NCBI GenBank assembly: GCA_045531235.1
Contig: JAZSDQ010000089.1
Coordinates: forward strand, 1 to 32,582
Source of the DNA: RGIG5579 sp045531235
Lineage (GTDB): Bacteria > Bacillota > Clostridia > Oscillospirales > SIG627
DNA: 32,582 bases
Direction: 5' to 3'
The notes under the pieces were generated by a model. The model was given only the letters and a program-made list of their open reading frames with translations, was not told the origin of the DNA and searched no databases. This document shows, in pieces, positions 15,980-23,525 of the stretch. Numbering within the stretch: position 1 is the first letter of the stretch; each line of letters opens with the position of its first letter. Position numbers and translations under genes: made by a program.

Positions 15980-18217
15980 TTGAAAGATCGTGACGCTTTG
16001 GCAGAGGAATTGGCTCAGCACCTTTCCTATCTGGAGAACCGGCTGAAAGAGCAAGTGTTCTTTTTCTTTCCGATCAATTTGGATCAAAATGGAGAATGCT
16101 CGGAAGCTTGTGTGTTTTTCTGTCAAAAGGGAATATACCGCTCTCCCCGAGATCGGATCGATCCCACCTTTTATTCCTTTAAAAAAATTGAAAATGCGCG
16201 CTTTGAAGCTTTTCAAAGCGGTGCTGTTTGTGAGGTTTTTTACAATGGAGAATGGGTGGAGTTTTGTCGCGCCTTTTCATCGGAAAAAGAAAATATTTCC
16301 CAGCTTGTCCGTATTTTAAAAGAGGTTTCCGACGGCGTCTGTAAGCCCGAAGAGGCTCGTTTTACTTATCGCATCACCACTTGCCCAAAATGCCGTAGGC
16401 CCCTCCCCAAGGGAACGATGGTTTGCCGTAACTGTTCTTCTAAAAAAGGTCCTTTGAAAAAGCTTTTGGCATTGATGCGTCCTCAGATCGGATGGATCGC
16501 GCTGTCTATGCTTTTGTTCTTCCTAACTTCGCTGACGAATGTAATTCTCCCCGTTTTGCAGCGAAATCTTGTAGATAACTATATTATGAGCAATGATCCT
16601 TCAGCAGTCCTTGCTTCTTTTTCTCAGGTGATCGGAGTCATTGTATCTATGGCGGCAGTCAGACTTTTTTCCGTCTTGGCCTCCGTATTTCGTAATAATA
16701 TTCTTTCCTCCGTCAGTTCCAAAACAGTCGTATCTCTCAGCCGTATGCTCTATGCCAAGATTCAAAGTCTTTCTGTTGCAGGCATTTCCCGCCATACTGC
16801 GGGAGATCTTATCAACAGAGTTTCCGGAGATACCAACGTCATTTCTCAGTTTATGACCAACCATTTGCCAAATCTCCTTGAGCAGACGTTGATGATCATC
16901 TTTGTTTCCGTGATGATGTTTTCCTACTCACCCGCAATGGCATTGATGATCCTGATTCCCGCGCCTTTCGTTACTGTCCTGTATCGCTTGGTGTGGACCA
17001 AAACGAGAACGCTGTTTCACCGTCAGTGGGTGGAAAATTCCCGCGCCAATACCGTTCTACACGACGTTTTCCAAGGAGTTCGCGAGGTAAAGGTTTACGG
17101 CAATGAAAAACGGGAAATTGAAAAGTATGAAAAAACCATTCGCACGCTCCGAGATATCTCCGTTCGCAATGAAACTGCTTGGGCAAAGCTCGTTCCTTAT
17201 GCTGATTATCTGATTCAGATCGGGAACTTTATTCTCTTGTACTATGCAGGCAATCAGATCATTGACGGAAATATGACCATCGGTGAAATGACAATGTTTT
17301 CGTCTTTCGTCAGCCTTGTGTACAGTCCTCTTCGCTGGATGGCAAATCTTCCCCGTATCACTCAACGCGCAATAACCAGCGTTAATAAAATTTTTGAAGT
17401 GATGGATGAAGAACCTGAAGTAGCCGACCGAAAGAATTCCAAAGATCTCATATTGCGTGGGGAGATCGAGGTGGATAAGATCTGGTTTGGCTATACGGAA
17501 AACGAAAACGTTCTGGAAAATGTATCTGTCAGCATCAAACCCGGGGAAATGCTTGGTGTTGTCGGACGTTCCGGGGTTGGAAAAAGTACGCTTATCAACC
17601 TTATTATGCGTCTTTACGACGTAAATCGAGGTGCCATTCGCATTGATGGGGTGGATATTCGTGATATTACTCAGCATTCTCTCCGCTCGCAGATCGGTGT
17701 GGTTCTTCAGGAAACATTCCTTTTTGCAGGAACCATTTACGAGAATATTGCATACGCTAAGCCCAATGCAAGCTATGAAGAAGTCCTTCGCGCCTCTCGC
17801 CTTGCCAATGCCCATAATTTTATTATGAAATTACCCGATGGCTATGACACCGTCGTAGGAGAAAGAGGCCATACCCTTTCCGGCGGCGAAAGACAAAGAA
17901 TTGCCATCGCTCGTGCGATTCTTCACGATCCTAAGATCTTAATTCTCGATGAAGCTACCAGCGCATTGGATACGGAAACGGAAAAGGAGATCCAGACGGC
18001 GCTTGCCCGCCTTTGCGAAGATAGAACGACCATTGCCATTGCTCACCGACTTTCCACCTTGCGCAATGCTACGAAGATTCTTGTGCTTGATAAAAAGACC
18101 GTTGCAGAAGTCGGAACTCACGAAGAACTTGCTGCAAAAGACGGCGGCATTTATCAAAGTCTTGTGATCGCACAGCGTGAAATGTCGTCAGTCCGAAAAA
18201 CAAAAGCGGAAGAATAA
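15980..18217 (+). CDS. Second zinc-ribbon ABC exporter of the DUF1854 operon
   Basis: The 745-residue protein starts at TTG 15980 with GAGGAG at about 15967-15972. It repeats the architecture of the first exporter. An N-terminal soluble domain (about 1-125, FFFFPINLDQNGECSEACVF, with strands leading to VEFCRAF) precedes a zinc ribbon with C135, C138, C149 and C152 (CPKC-x10-CRNC), six membrane helices (about 170-460) and a canonical nucleotide-binding domain: Walker A GRSGVGKST (529-537), LQETFLF, LSGGE (633-637), E658 and H689. The N-terminal domains of the two ABC proteins differ in sequence and may have diverged after duplication. Both ATPase sites look active, unlike the exporter pair at 7365-10984. 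Substrate unknown. Confidence 0.88.
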   Translation: MKDRDALAEELAQHLSYLENRLKEQVFFFFPINLDQNGECSEACVFFCQKGIYRSPRDRIDPTFYSFKKIENARFEAFQSGAVCEVFYNGEWVEFCRAFSSEKENISQLVRILKEVSDGVCKPEEARFTYRITTCPKCRRPLPKGTMVCRNCSSKKGPLKKLLALMRPQIGWIALSMLLFFLTSLTNVILPVLQRNLVDNYIMSNDPSAVLASFSQVIGVIVSMAAVRLFSVLASVFRNNILSSVSSKTVVSLSRMLYAKIQSLSVAGISRHTAGDLINRVSGDTNVISQFMTNHLPNLLEQTLMIIFVSVMMFSYSPAMALMILIPAPFVTVLYRLVWTKTRTLFHRQWVENSRANTVLHDVFQGVREVKVYGNEKREIEKYEKTIRTLRDISVRNETAWAKLVPYADYLIQIGNFILLYYAGNQIIDGNMTIGEMTMFSSFVSLVYSPLRWMANLPRITQRAITSVNKIFEVMDEEPEVADRKNSKDLILRGEIEVDKIWFGYTENENVLENVSVSIKPGEMLGVVGRSGVGKSTLINLIMRLYDVNRGAIRIDGVDIRDITQHSLRSQIGVVLQETFLFAGTIYENIAYAKPNASYEEVLRASRLANAHNFIMKLPDGYDTVVGERGHTLSGGERQRIAIARAILHDPKILILDEATSALDTETEKEIQTALARLCEDRTTIAIAHRLSTLRNATKILVLDKKTVAEVGTHEELAAKDGGIYQSLVIAQREMSSVRKTKAEE

Positions 18218-18221
18218 GCGT

Positions 18222-18255
18222 AAAAGCCCTTTTTGGTTGACAAAAAGGGCTTTTT
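18222..18255 (+). terminator. Intrinsic terminator of the ABC-DUF1854-ABC operon
   Basis: AAAAGCCCTTTTTG (18222-18235) pairs perfectly with 18241-18254 across a 5-base loop, and the distal arm ends in T5 (18251-18255). The promoter of glyS begins inside the loop. Confidence 0.85.
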
Positions 18256-18264
18256 GTGTATAAT
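18237..18264 (+). promoter_or_regulatory. Consensus promoter of glyS, overlapping the upstream terminator
   Basis: TTGACA (18237-18242), a 16-base spacer and TATAAT (18259-18264) are both perfect hexamers. The -35 sits in the loop and first distal base of the terminator hairpin, and the spacer is the hairpin's 3' arm. Expected start of transcription is near 18271. Confidence 0.88.
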
Positions 18265-18277
18265 GGAAGAAGTTTCA

Positions 18278-18294
18278 CCTGACCTCCAGTCAGG
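18278..18294 (+). promoter_or_regulatory. Small hairpin in the glyS 5' leader
   Basis: CCTGAC (18278-18283) pairs with GTCAGG (18289-18294), loop CTCCA. It lies within about 10 bases of the predicted transcript start. It may stabilise the mRNA. The leader is far too short for a T-box. Confidence 0.4.
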
Positions 18295-18315
18295 GAAGAA
18301 AGAGAGGAATTTAAA

Positions 18316-19707
18316 ATGAAAAACACAGAAAAAACAATGGATAAGATCGTTGCCCTTTGCAAGGGAAGAGGTTTTGTCTACCCAGGCTCCGAAATTTACG
18401 GTGGCCTTGCAAACTCATGGGACTACGGCCCCCTCGGCGTGGAACTGAAAAATAATGTAAAGCGCGCTTGGTGGAAGAAGTTCGTTCAGGAATCTCCCTA
18501 CAACGTAGGTCTTGACAGTGCGATCCTCATGAACCCCCAGACTTGGGTTGCTTCCGGTCACGTCGGCGGATTTTCCGATCCTTTGATGGACTGCAAGGTA
18601 TGTAAGACTCGTCACAGAGCCGATAAATTGGTTGAAGATTACATTGCAGAGAACAAGCTGGATATCAACCCCAACGGTTGGGATAACAATCGCCTTGCTG
18701 AGTTTATCCGTGAGAACCACATCGTTTGTCCCGCTTGCGGCTCCGGCGATTTTACCGATATCCGTAAGTTTAATTTGATGTTTAAGACCTTCCAGGGCGT
18801 AACGGAAGATTCTACCTCCGAGCTCTATCTCCGCCCCGAAACCGCACAGGGCATCTTCGTAAACTTCAAACATATTCAGAGAACCACCCGTAAAAAGGTT
18901 CCTTTCGGTGTTGGACAGATCGGCAAATCCTTCCGTAATGAGATCACCCCCGGTAACTTCATTTTCCGTATCCGCGAATTTGAGCAGATGGAGCTTGAGT
19001 TCTTCTGCAAGCCCGGTACGGACCTTGAGTGGTTTACGTATTGGAGAGGATACTGCGAGAAGTTTCTTTACGATCTTGGTATTGCAGCTGAAAATCTTCG
19101 CCTTCGCGACCACGATAAGGACGAGCTCAGCTTCTATTCCAAAGCAACTACTGACTTTGAATTCATGTTCCCCTTCGGATGGGGCGAACTTTGGGGTATT
19201 GCAGACCGTACCGATTACGACCTGACCCAGCACGCCAACCATTCCGGCGAGCCTATGGAATATTTTGATCCCGAAAGCGGTGAAAAGTACGTTCCTTATG
19301 TTATCGAGCCTTCTCTCGGTGCAGACCGAATCACCCTCGCATTCCTTTGCGAGGCTTATGATGAAGAGCAGGTCGGTGAAAACGATACCCGTGTTGTAAT
19401 GCACTTCCATCCCGCATTGGCTCCCGTGAAGGCAGCGATCCTTCCTCTTTCCAAGAAGCTTGCTGAGCCTGCACGTGCCCTTTACGCCGAGCTTGCAAGT
19501 GAATTCAATGTAGAATACGATGAAGCAGGTTCTATTGGTAAGCGTTACCGCCGTCAGGATGAGATCGGTACTCCTTTCTGCATCACCTATGACTTTGATA
19601 CGGAAACCGACGGTTGTGTTACTGTTCGTGACCGTGATACTATGGAGCAGGTAAGAATGCCTCTTGGCGAAGTGAAGAACTACATCGCAGAAAAGATCAA
19701 ATTCTAA
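18316..19707 (+). CDS. glyS: Glycyl-tRNA synthetase, single-chain dimeric type
   Basis: GlyRS of the alpha2 type charges tRNA-Gly. The 463-residue length fits. Class II motifs are seen in GVGQIGKSFRNEITPG and FIFRIREFEQMELEFF (motif 2) and in EPSLGADRITLAFL (motif 3). RPETAQGIF and GWGELWGIADRTDYDLTQH are family-typical. The insertion near residues 95-145 carries CKVC and CPAC pairs that probably bind zinc. The C-terminal anticodon-binding domain ends with MPLGEVKNYIAEKIKF. GAGAGGAA precedes ATG 18316. It is a single-gene unit with its own consensus promoter and a strong terminator. A 437-residue open frame on the other strand is a codon-bias shadow. Confidence 0.97.
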   Translation: MKNTEKTMDKIVALCKGRGFVYPGSEIYGGLANSWDYGPLGVELKNNVKRAWWKKFVQESPYNVGLDSAILMNPQTWVASGHVGGFSDPLMDCKVCKTRHRADKLVEDYIAENKLDINPNGWDNNRLAEFIRENHIVCPACGSGDFTDIRKFNLMFKTFQGVTEDSTSELYLRPETAQGIFVNFKHIQRTTRKKVPFGVGQIGKSFRNEITPGNFIFRIREFEQMELEFFCKPGTDLEWFTYWRGYCEKFLYDLGIAAENLRLRDHDKDELSFYSKATTDFEFMFPFGWGELWGIADRTDYDLTQHANHSGEPMEYFDPESGEKYVPYVIEPSLGADRITLAFLCEAYDEEQVGENDTRVVMHFHPALAPVKAAILPLSKKLAEPARALYAELASEFNVEYDEAGSIGKRYRRQDEIGTPFCITYDFDTETDGCVTVRDRDTMEQVRMPLGEVKNYIAEKIKF

Positions 19708-19708
19708 A

Positions 19709-19754
19709 CCAAATAAAAAAAGATCCACTGTTCAGTGGATCTTTTTTTATTTGG
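19709..19754. terminator. Long bidirectional terminator between convergent glyS and mgtC
   Basis: A near-perfect 46-base inverted repeat (19709-19730 with 19733-19754) has a GATCCACTG core flanked by A7 and T7. It serves glyS on the plus strand and the MgtC gene, whose stop is at 19758, on the minus strand. Confidence 0.92.
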
Positions 19755-19757
19755 TTA

Positions 19758-20393
19758 TTACACCTCAATGGTGAAAACCACGTACTCTTTTTCCAAAAGT
19801 GCTTCTATAGAAACAGGCTTTCTACGGTCCATGACTAATTCAAGACCGATATGACCTGAGTAACCGCTTTTCGGTGCTAAAATACGAATTGCATGAGGGG
19901 AGTGAAGTTCCGAATTAAGCTCATTGATTAATTCATTCATTTTTGACATATCACTGACTTCAACGTATATAACTTCAGTGTTCTTCTTTTTCCGTTCCAT
20001 TTTTGCAAATAGTGTCAAAGCAATGAAAAAGAGAAGAGTGGCGATTCCCGCGCCCCAGTAAAAACCGTAACCTACGGCAATCCCAAGCGTAGCTGTAGCC
20101 CAAACGCCTGCTGCAGTGGTAAGACCTGTGATCACATTATCATTCTTTAAAACGATCATTCCCGCACCGAGAAAACCGACACCGGAAATTACCTGAGCGG
20201 AAAGACGCATCGGGTCGCCGCTGAATACATTGGCACAGAAAATACCCGTCATTGCAGTCACCGTTGCTCCGAGGCAAACGAGGATATGTGTGCGCATGCC
20301 GGCGGCGCGTCCGTGACGGGCGCGTTCCACGCCAATGATCAATCCAATGACCAGGGAAAATAAACAACGAAAAAGTACGACTTCAATTTTCAT
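19758..20393 (-). CDS. mgtC: MgtC/SapB family membrane protein
   Basis: The 211-residue protein has about four to five N-terminal membrane helices with the family signature LVIGLIIGVERARHGRAAG, then RTHILVCLGATVTAM and QVISGVGFLGAGMIVL. A cytoplasmic ACT-like C-terminal domain (about residues 135-211) follows. MgtC proteins are linked to magnesium homeostasis and, in pathogens, to inhibition of the ATP synthase; the biochemical role in Clostridia is unclear. I placed the start at 20393 because AAGGAGAA lies just upstream; the frame stays open 40 codons further, but that part is not family-like. It stands alone between a shared terminator and the terminator behind rubrerythrin. No magnesium riboswitch was recognised upstream. 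Confidence 0.9.
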   Translation of the reverse strand: MKIEVVLFRCLFSLVIGLIIGVERARHGRAAGMRTHILVCLGATVTAMTGIFCANVFSGDPMRLSAQVISGVGFLGAGMIVLKNDNVITGLTTAAGVWATATLGIAVGYGFYWGAGIATLLFFIALTLFAKMERKKKNTEVIYVEVSDMSKMNELINELNSELHSPHAIRILAPKSGYSGHIGLELVMDRRKPVSIEALLEKEYVVFTIEV

Positions 20394-20471
20394 TTGAAGT
20401 TCTCCTTTCAAATATTGTACTTTACGATATGCTCTGGGGGGCTTGTTTATGATAAAAATCGTCAAGTACTG

Positions 20472-20523
20472 AAAAAGCAGAAGGTGCAAGAAAACGAAGA
20501 ACGTATCTTGCATCTTTTCTGCT
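20472..20523 (-). terminator. Intrinsic terminator behind rubrerythrin
   Basis: On the minus strand AGCAGAA...GATGCAAG pairs with CTTGCACC TTCTGCT (plus 20507-20523 with 20476-20490), with a small bulge, and ends in five T (plus A at 20472-20476). It lies 53 bases past the rubrerythrin stop and before mgtC. Confidence 0.75.
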
Positions 20524-20575
20524 CCTAGGTTCGGCTATTCTGTATCAAAACAGTGCCTTTTGTCAATAGTAAAAA

Positions 20576-21112
20576 TTAATAGTTTTCAGCGTGAATCTCA
20601 AAATAGCTCTTTGGATGTACGCAAGTGGGGCAGATTTCGGGAGCCTTAGGACCAACAATGATGTGTCCGCAGTTGCGGCATTCCCATACCTTTACTTCGC
20701 TCTTTTCAAATACCTGAGCGGTTTCAACGTTCTTAAGCAGTGCGCGGTAGCGTTCTTCGTGATGCTTTTCGATTGCAGCAACCAAGCGGAATTTTCTTGC
20801 AAGGTCGCTAAAGCCTTCTTTTTCTGCAGTTACGGCAAATCCTTCGTACATATCGGTCCACTCGTAGTTCTCACCGTCAGCGGCAGCCTCCAGGTTTGCA
20901 GCAGTATCGCCAATGCCGTTCAGTTCTTTAAACCACATCTTTGCATGCTCTTTTTCATTGTCAGCGGTTTTCTGGAACAGAGCGGAGATCTGCTCATAGC
21001 CTTCTTTTTTTGCTACAGAAGCAAAATAAGTGTATTTATTTCTTGCCTGGCTTTCACCTGCGAAAGCAGCTTCAAGATTTTTTTCGGTCTGGGTTCCTGC
21101 ATATTTGTTCAT
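20576..21112 (-). CDS. rbr: Rubrerythrin
   Basis: Rubrerythrin is a cytoplasmic diiron peroxidase that reduces hydrogen peroxide in anaerobes. The 178-residue product has the four-helix ferritin-like domain (about 1-140) with the iron ligands in NLEAAFAGESQARNKY, KTADNEKEHAKMW, EGFAVTAEKEGF and AAIEKHHEERY. A C-terminal rubredoxin-like domain has two CxxC pairs (CRNCGH and CPTCVHPKSYFEI). I chose ATG at 21112 because GGAGGT lies at a normal distance; the frame extends five codons upstream without a binding site. It has its own promoter and terminator. The presence of this enzyme fits an anaerobe. Confidence 0.96.
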   Translation of the reverse strand: MNKYAGTQTEKNLEAAFAGESQARNKYTYFASVAKKEGYEQISALFQKTADNEKEHAKMWFKELNGIGDTAANLEAAADGENYEWTDMYEGFAVTAEKEGFSDLARKFRLVAAIEKHHEERYRALLKNVETAQVFEKSEVKVWECRNCGHIIVGPKAPEICPTCVHPKSYFEIHAENY

Positions 21113-21141
21113 AGCTATTACCTCCAAATATAATTTTATCC

Positions 21142-21170
21142 ATTATATCACATTCGTTATGAAAACACAA
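21142..21170 (-). promoter_or_regulatory. Promoter of the rubrerythrin gene
   Basis: On the minus strand, TTGTGT (21165-21170), a 17-base spacer and TATAAT (21142-21147) with an upstream TG (extended -10). It is positioned about 30 bases before the start codon. No PerR-like palindrome was recognised. Confidence 0.75.
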
Positions 21171-21185
21171 GAAAAATTTTCTTTA

Positions 21186-21491
21186 TTATATAAATAATTC
21201 CAAGAGAAAAACAGTTGTGCAAGATGCGATAGCAACGGGAAAGAGTCCTTTACCGCGCCAGGCAAGAATTGCCCCTGCAATCAGCGCTGCCGCGCCGATG
21301 AGAGGAGAAGACGGTGCCCAAAGTATGGAGGGAAATGTCATAATGGCAAGGGTCACATAGGGCACATAGTAGAGAAACGAACGGAAAAACTGATTGCGAA
21401 TGGGCTTTCGGATGAGGGTGAGAGGCAGTGCACGGATCAGAAAAGATACTCCTGCCATAATGAATATGTATATATAAACATTATTCTGCAT
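21186..21491 (-). CDS. azlD: AzlD family branched-chain amino acid exporter subunit
   Basis: The 101-residue small membrane protein has about three to four hydrophobic helices and the family motif SFLIRALPLTLIRKPIRN followed by YVPYVTLAIMTFP. AzlD partners AzlC in exporting branched-chain amino acids or analogues such as azaleucine. ATG at 21491 is preferred because AGGAGGTGG lies upstream inside azlC; the first ATG at 21509 lies before that site. It overlaps the end of azlC by 11 bases, so translation is probably coupled. Confidence 0.9.
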   Translation of the reverse strand: MQNNVYIYIFIMAGVSFLIRALPLTLIRKPIRNQFFRSFLYYVPYVTLAIMTFPSILWAPSSPLIGAAALIAGAILAWRGKGLFPVAIASCTTVFLLELFI

Positions 21492-22206
21492 CTTCTTCCA
21501 CCTCCTCATATTTTACGGGGAAAAAGATTGCTGCAGCGGAAGATATGGTTACTGTGAGAAGAATGGTTTTTTCACCGCCGGAAAGAGCTGAAAAAATAGG
21601 TAGAATTTCTGCAAGGGAGCTCAAAAGAAAGCTTAATAGAACAGTGCCAAGAATTACGCGGTTCTTCTTGGCAGGGGGAATAATAATGGCCAAAAACATA
21701 CCGAAAAGGGCTACGGAAAGTGCGCTGACCAAACGGTCAGGAAGAATATAGCCTGCTAAGATTCCGGAAGCTGTTCCCAGACCCCAAGAGGGAATAGCTA
21801 CAGTCATTGCTCCATAGTGATAAAAAGGATCGGTGTGTCCTTCTCGCCCGACGGAAATACCAAAGATCTCATCGGTAATACCAAAGCCAACAAGCAGACG
21901 GTGAAAAACTCCCGTGTTTGGCGAAAAGCGTTGACTGAGAGCAAAGCTCATAAGAAGATAACGGGCGTTTGTGATGAGAATCACCATCGCTGCCTCTACA
22001 TAGCTTGCTCCCTGGGAAATTAGAATCAGTCCCGCATATTCTCCTGCAGATGCGTGGTGGAGAATACTGTTTAAAAATCCTTGAAAGGCTGTTAGACCCG
22101 CTTTTCTTGCGGCAATGCCAAGGGAGAAGGCAACAGCGAAATACCCAAGGCCGATAGGAACGCCGTGACGAAGACCGTCTTTGAAAGAAGACTTCATTTG
22201 TTTCAT
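21481..22206 (-). CDS. azlC: AzlC family branched-chain amino acid exporter subunit
   Basis: The 241-residue membrane protein has about six helices. Family features are the N-terminal GLRHGVPIGLGYFAVAFSLG, a HHASAGEYAGLILI region and ITNARYLLMSFALSQRF. It forms the larger part of AzlCD, an exporter of branched-chain amino acids. The C-terminus ends in an acidic tail (KYEEVEEDAE) whose coding region overlaps azlD. GCGAGG precedes the ATG at 22206; a second ATG three codons on is also possible. A good minus-strand promoter lies at 22234-22261. No regulator gene (Lrp or AzlB) is next to it. Confidence 0.93.
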   Translation of the reverse strand: MKQMKSSFKDGLRHGVPIGLGYFAVAFSLGIAARKAGLTAFQGFLNSILHHASAGEYAGLILISQGASYVEAAMVILITNARYLLMSFALSQRFSPNTGVFHRLLVGFGITDEIFGISVGREGHTDPFYHYGAMTVAIPSWGLGTASGILAGYILPDRLVSALSVALFGMFLAIIIPPAKKNRVILGTVLLSFLLSSLAEILPIFSALSGGEKTILLTVTISSAAAIFFPVKYEEVEEDAE

Positions 22207-22233
22207 AAAAACCTCGCTTATTATGCTTCTTTC

Positions 22234-22261
22234 ATTATACTCTTTTTTTCCTTTTTTTCAA
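22234..22261 (-). promoter_or_regulatory. Promoter of azlC-azlD
   Basis: Minus-strand TTGAAA (22256-22261), a 16-base spacer and TATAAT (22234-22239). It starts immediately after the terminator of the small gene at 22289-22459. Confidence 0.75.
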
Positions 22262-22263
22262 GA

Positions 22264-22290
22264 AAAAAAGCAGCCAAAGGCTGCTTTTTT
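22264..22290 (-). terminator. Intrinsic terminator of the 56-residue protein gene
   Basis: AAAAAAGCAGCC (22264-22275) pairs with GGCTGCTTTTTT (22279-22290) across an AAA loop. On the minus strand the hairpin is followed by seven T (plus 22263-22269). It overlaps the stop codon of the small gene by two bases. Confidence 0.85.
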
Positions 22291-22459
22291 AAAGATCATC
22301 TGCATCTTGAACGGGCTTATCTCTAAAATCTAAGGGGAGACCAGTGTACCAACCGTCGGGATCCATGCGGCTGGGAGGAAGACGAATCATATCGCTGGGT
22401 CCTGTTTCACTGACAGGGCGGGGCTTTTTATCATTTGGATTAATTTTAATTTTTTTCAT
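22289..22459 (-). CDS. Small 56-residue protein, function unknown, conserved-looking tail
   Basis: A short gene lies on the minus strand from ATG at 22459 to TAA at 22289, with AAGGAG 6 bases before the start and a terminator at its end. The product begins MKKIKINPNDKKPRPV and ends DKPVQDADDL, with DPDGWYTGLP in between. It has no signal peptide, no membrane helix and no cysteine; it is Pro/Asp rich and probably largely unstructured. The DPxGxYTGxP ... PVQDADDL pattern resembles small uncharacterised clostridial proteins I have seen, but I cannot name a family. It is divergent from hprK. Gene signals (start, binding site, terminator) make it credible despite its size. Confidence 0.75.
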   Translation of the reverse strand: MKKIKINPNDKKPRPVSETGPSDMIRLPPSRMDPDGWYTGLPLDFRDKPVQDADDL

Positions 22460-22515
22460 ATGCCACTCCTTTTTCTTTTATTGTTCACAAGATGCCTCTT
22501 TTTATGCTTTTCCCA

Positions 22516-22544
22516 TTGAAATTCTGTGCTTATTATGGTAAAAT
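22516..22544 (+). promoter_or_regulatory. Promoter of the hprK-murB-whiA-yfbR operon
   Basis: TTGAAA (22516-22521), a 17-base spacer and TAAAAT (22539-22544), with TG one base before the -10. It is located about 30 bases before the hprK start. Confidence 0.75.
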
Positions 22545-22574
22545 AAACATAAGTATAATTAAAGGAGATTTTCT

Positions 22575-23507
22575 ATGGCGGAAGAATATTTCATTCGTTT
22601 AAGTGAATTGGTGAAAAAATTCAATCTTACGGAGCTGCAAGTAGCTCCCGAAGACAGAGAAAAGAAAATTTTTCGCAAGGAAGTAAACCGTCCCGGGCTT
22701 TTTCTTGCAGGCTTTGAACATCATTTTACTCCCGAACGCATTCAGATCCTTGGCAGAACCGAGTATGAATTTTTGGAATCCTTGGGCGAAGAAAAAAAAG
22801 ATATCGCTATTCGAAATCTTATGGAGAGAAAGCCTGTCTGTGTTATTTTCTGCCACGGAAGACAGGTGCAGCCCAATACCATAAAATTTGCGCAGGAATT
22901 CGGCGTTCCTCTTTTAACTACCCCAATGGATACCTGCTCTTTTATGGCAGGCCTGATTGCCGAACTGAACGTTGCTCTTGCCGAAAGAATGACCCGTCAT
23001 GGCGTTCTTGTGGAAGTGTTTGGTGAGGGTGTTCTTCTTCTCGGCGACAGCGGAGTGGGTAAAAGTGAAACCGCCATTGACCTTGTAAAGCGCGGACACC
23101 GTCTGATTGCAGACGACGCTGTGGAAATTAAGCGCGTTTCCGATAAAACCCTTGTTGGTTCCGCACCGGAAATGATCCGCCATTACGTAGAGCTTCGCGG
23201 TATCGGTGTGGTCGATATCCGCCGTCTTTTCGGTATGGGTGCCGTCAAGGATATGGAAAAGATCGAATTGATCATTAACCTTGAGCATTGGGAGCAAGGA
23301 AAGTTTTACGAAAGACTTGGTATGGATACGGAATATACCGAGCTTCTCGGCATTAAAATTCCTTCTCTTACCATTCCCGTCCGTCCGGGTAGAAACCTGG
23401 CTCTGATCATTGAAATTGCTACCATGAATATGCGTCAAAAGCTAATGGGCTTTAATACCGCAGAAGAATTAAACGAAAAACTGATGAAGCAACTGGGTGA
23501 TATGTAA
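22575..23507 (+). CDS. hprK: HPr kinase/phosphorylase
   Basis: HprK phosphorylates and dephosphorylates HPr at Ser46, the central signal of carbon catabolite control in Firmicutes. The 310-residue length is normal. The C-terminal kinase domain has H142 (RHGVLVEVFGEG), the P-loop GDSGVGKSE (157-165), D180/D181 (LIADDAVEI) and the signature ELRGIGVVDIRRLFGMGAV. AAAGGAG lies before ATG 22575. It heads an operon with murB, whiA and a YfbR-like phosphatase. In many Clostridia rapZ and yvcK lie between murB and whiA; they are absent here. The HPr gene itself is not in the window. Confidence 0.97.
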   Translation: MAEEYFIRLSELVKKFNLTELQVAPEDREKKIFRKEVNRPGLFLAGFEHHFTPERIQILGRTEYEFLESLGEEKKDIAIRNLMERKPVCVIFCHGRQVQPNTIKFAQEFGVPLLTTPMDTCSFMAGLIAELNVALAERMTRHGVLVEVFGEGVLLLGDSGVGKSETAIDLVKRGHRLIADDAVEIKRVSDKTLVGSAPEMIRHYVELRGIGVVDIRRLFGMGAVKDMEKIELIINLEHWEQGKFYERLGMDTEYTELLGIKIPSLTIPVRPGRNLALIIEIATMNMRQKLMGFNTAEELNEKLMKQLGDM

Positions 23508-23525
23508 CGCCCAATGGAGGTAGAC

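Noticed and set aside
18265..18315. T-box or other tRNA-sensing leader before glyS
   Set aside because: The leader is only about 45 bases from the predicted start site, too short for a T-box.
18415..19728. 437-codon open frame antisense to glyS
   Set aside because: It mirrors the glyS codons on the other strand, has no ribosome-binding site or recognisable family, and glyS is certain.
20394..20475. Magnesium riboswitch upstream of mgtC
   Set aside because: Fewer than 90 bases lie between the upstream terminator and the start, and no M-box or ykoK-like features were recognised.
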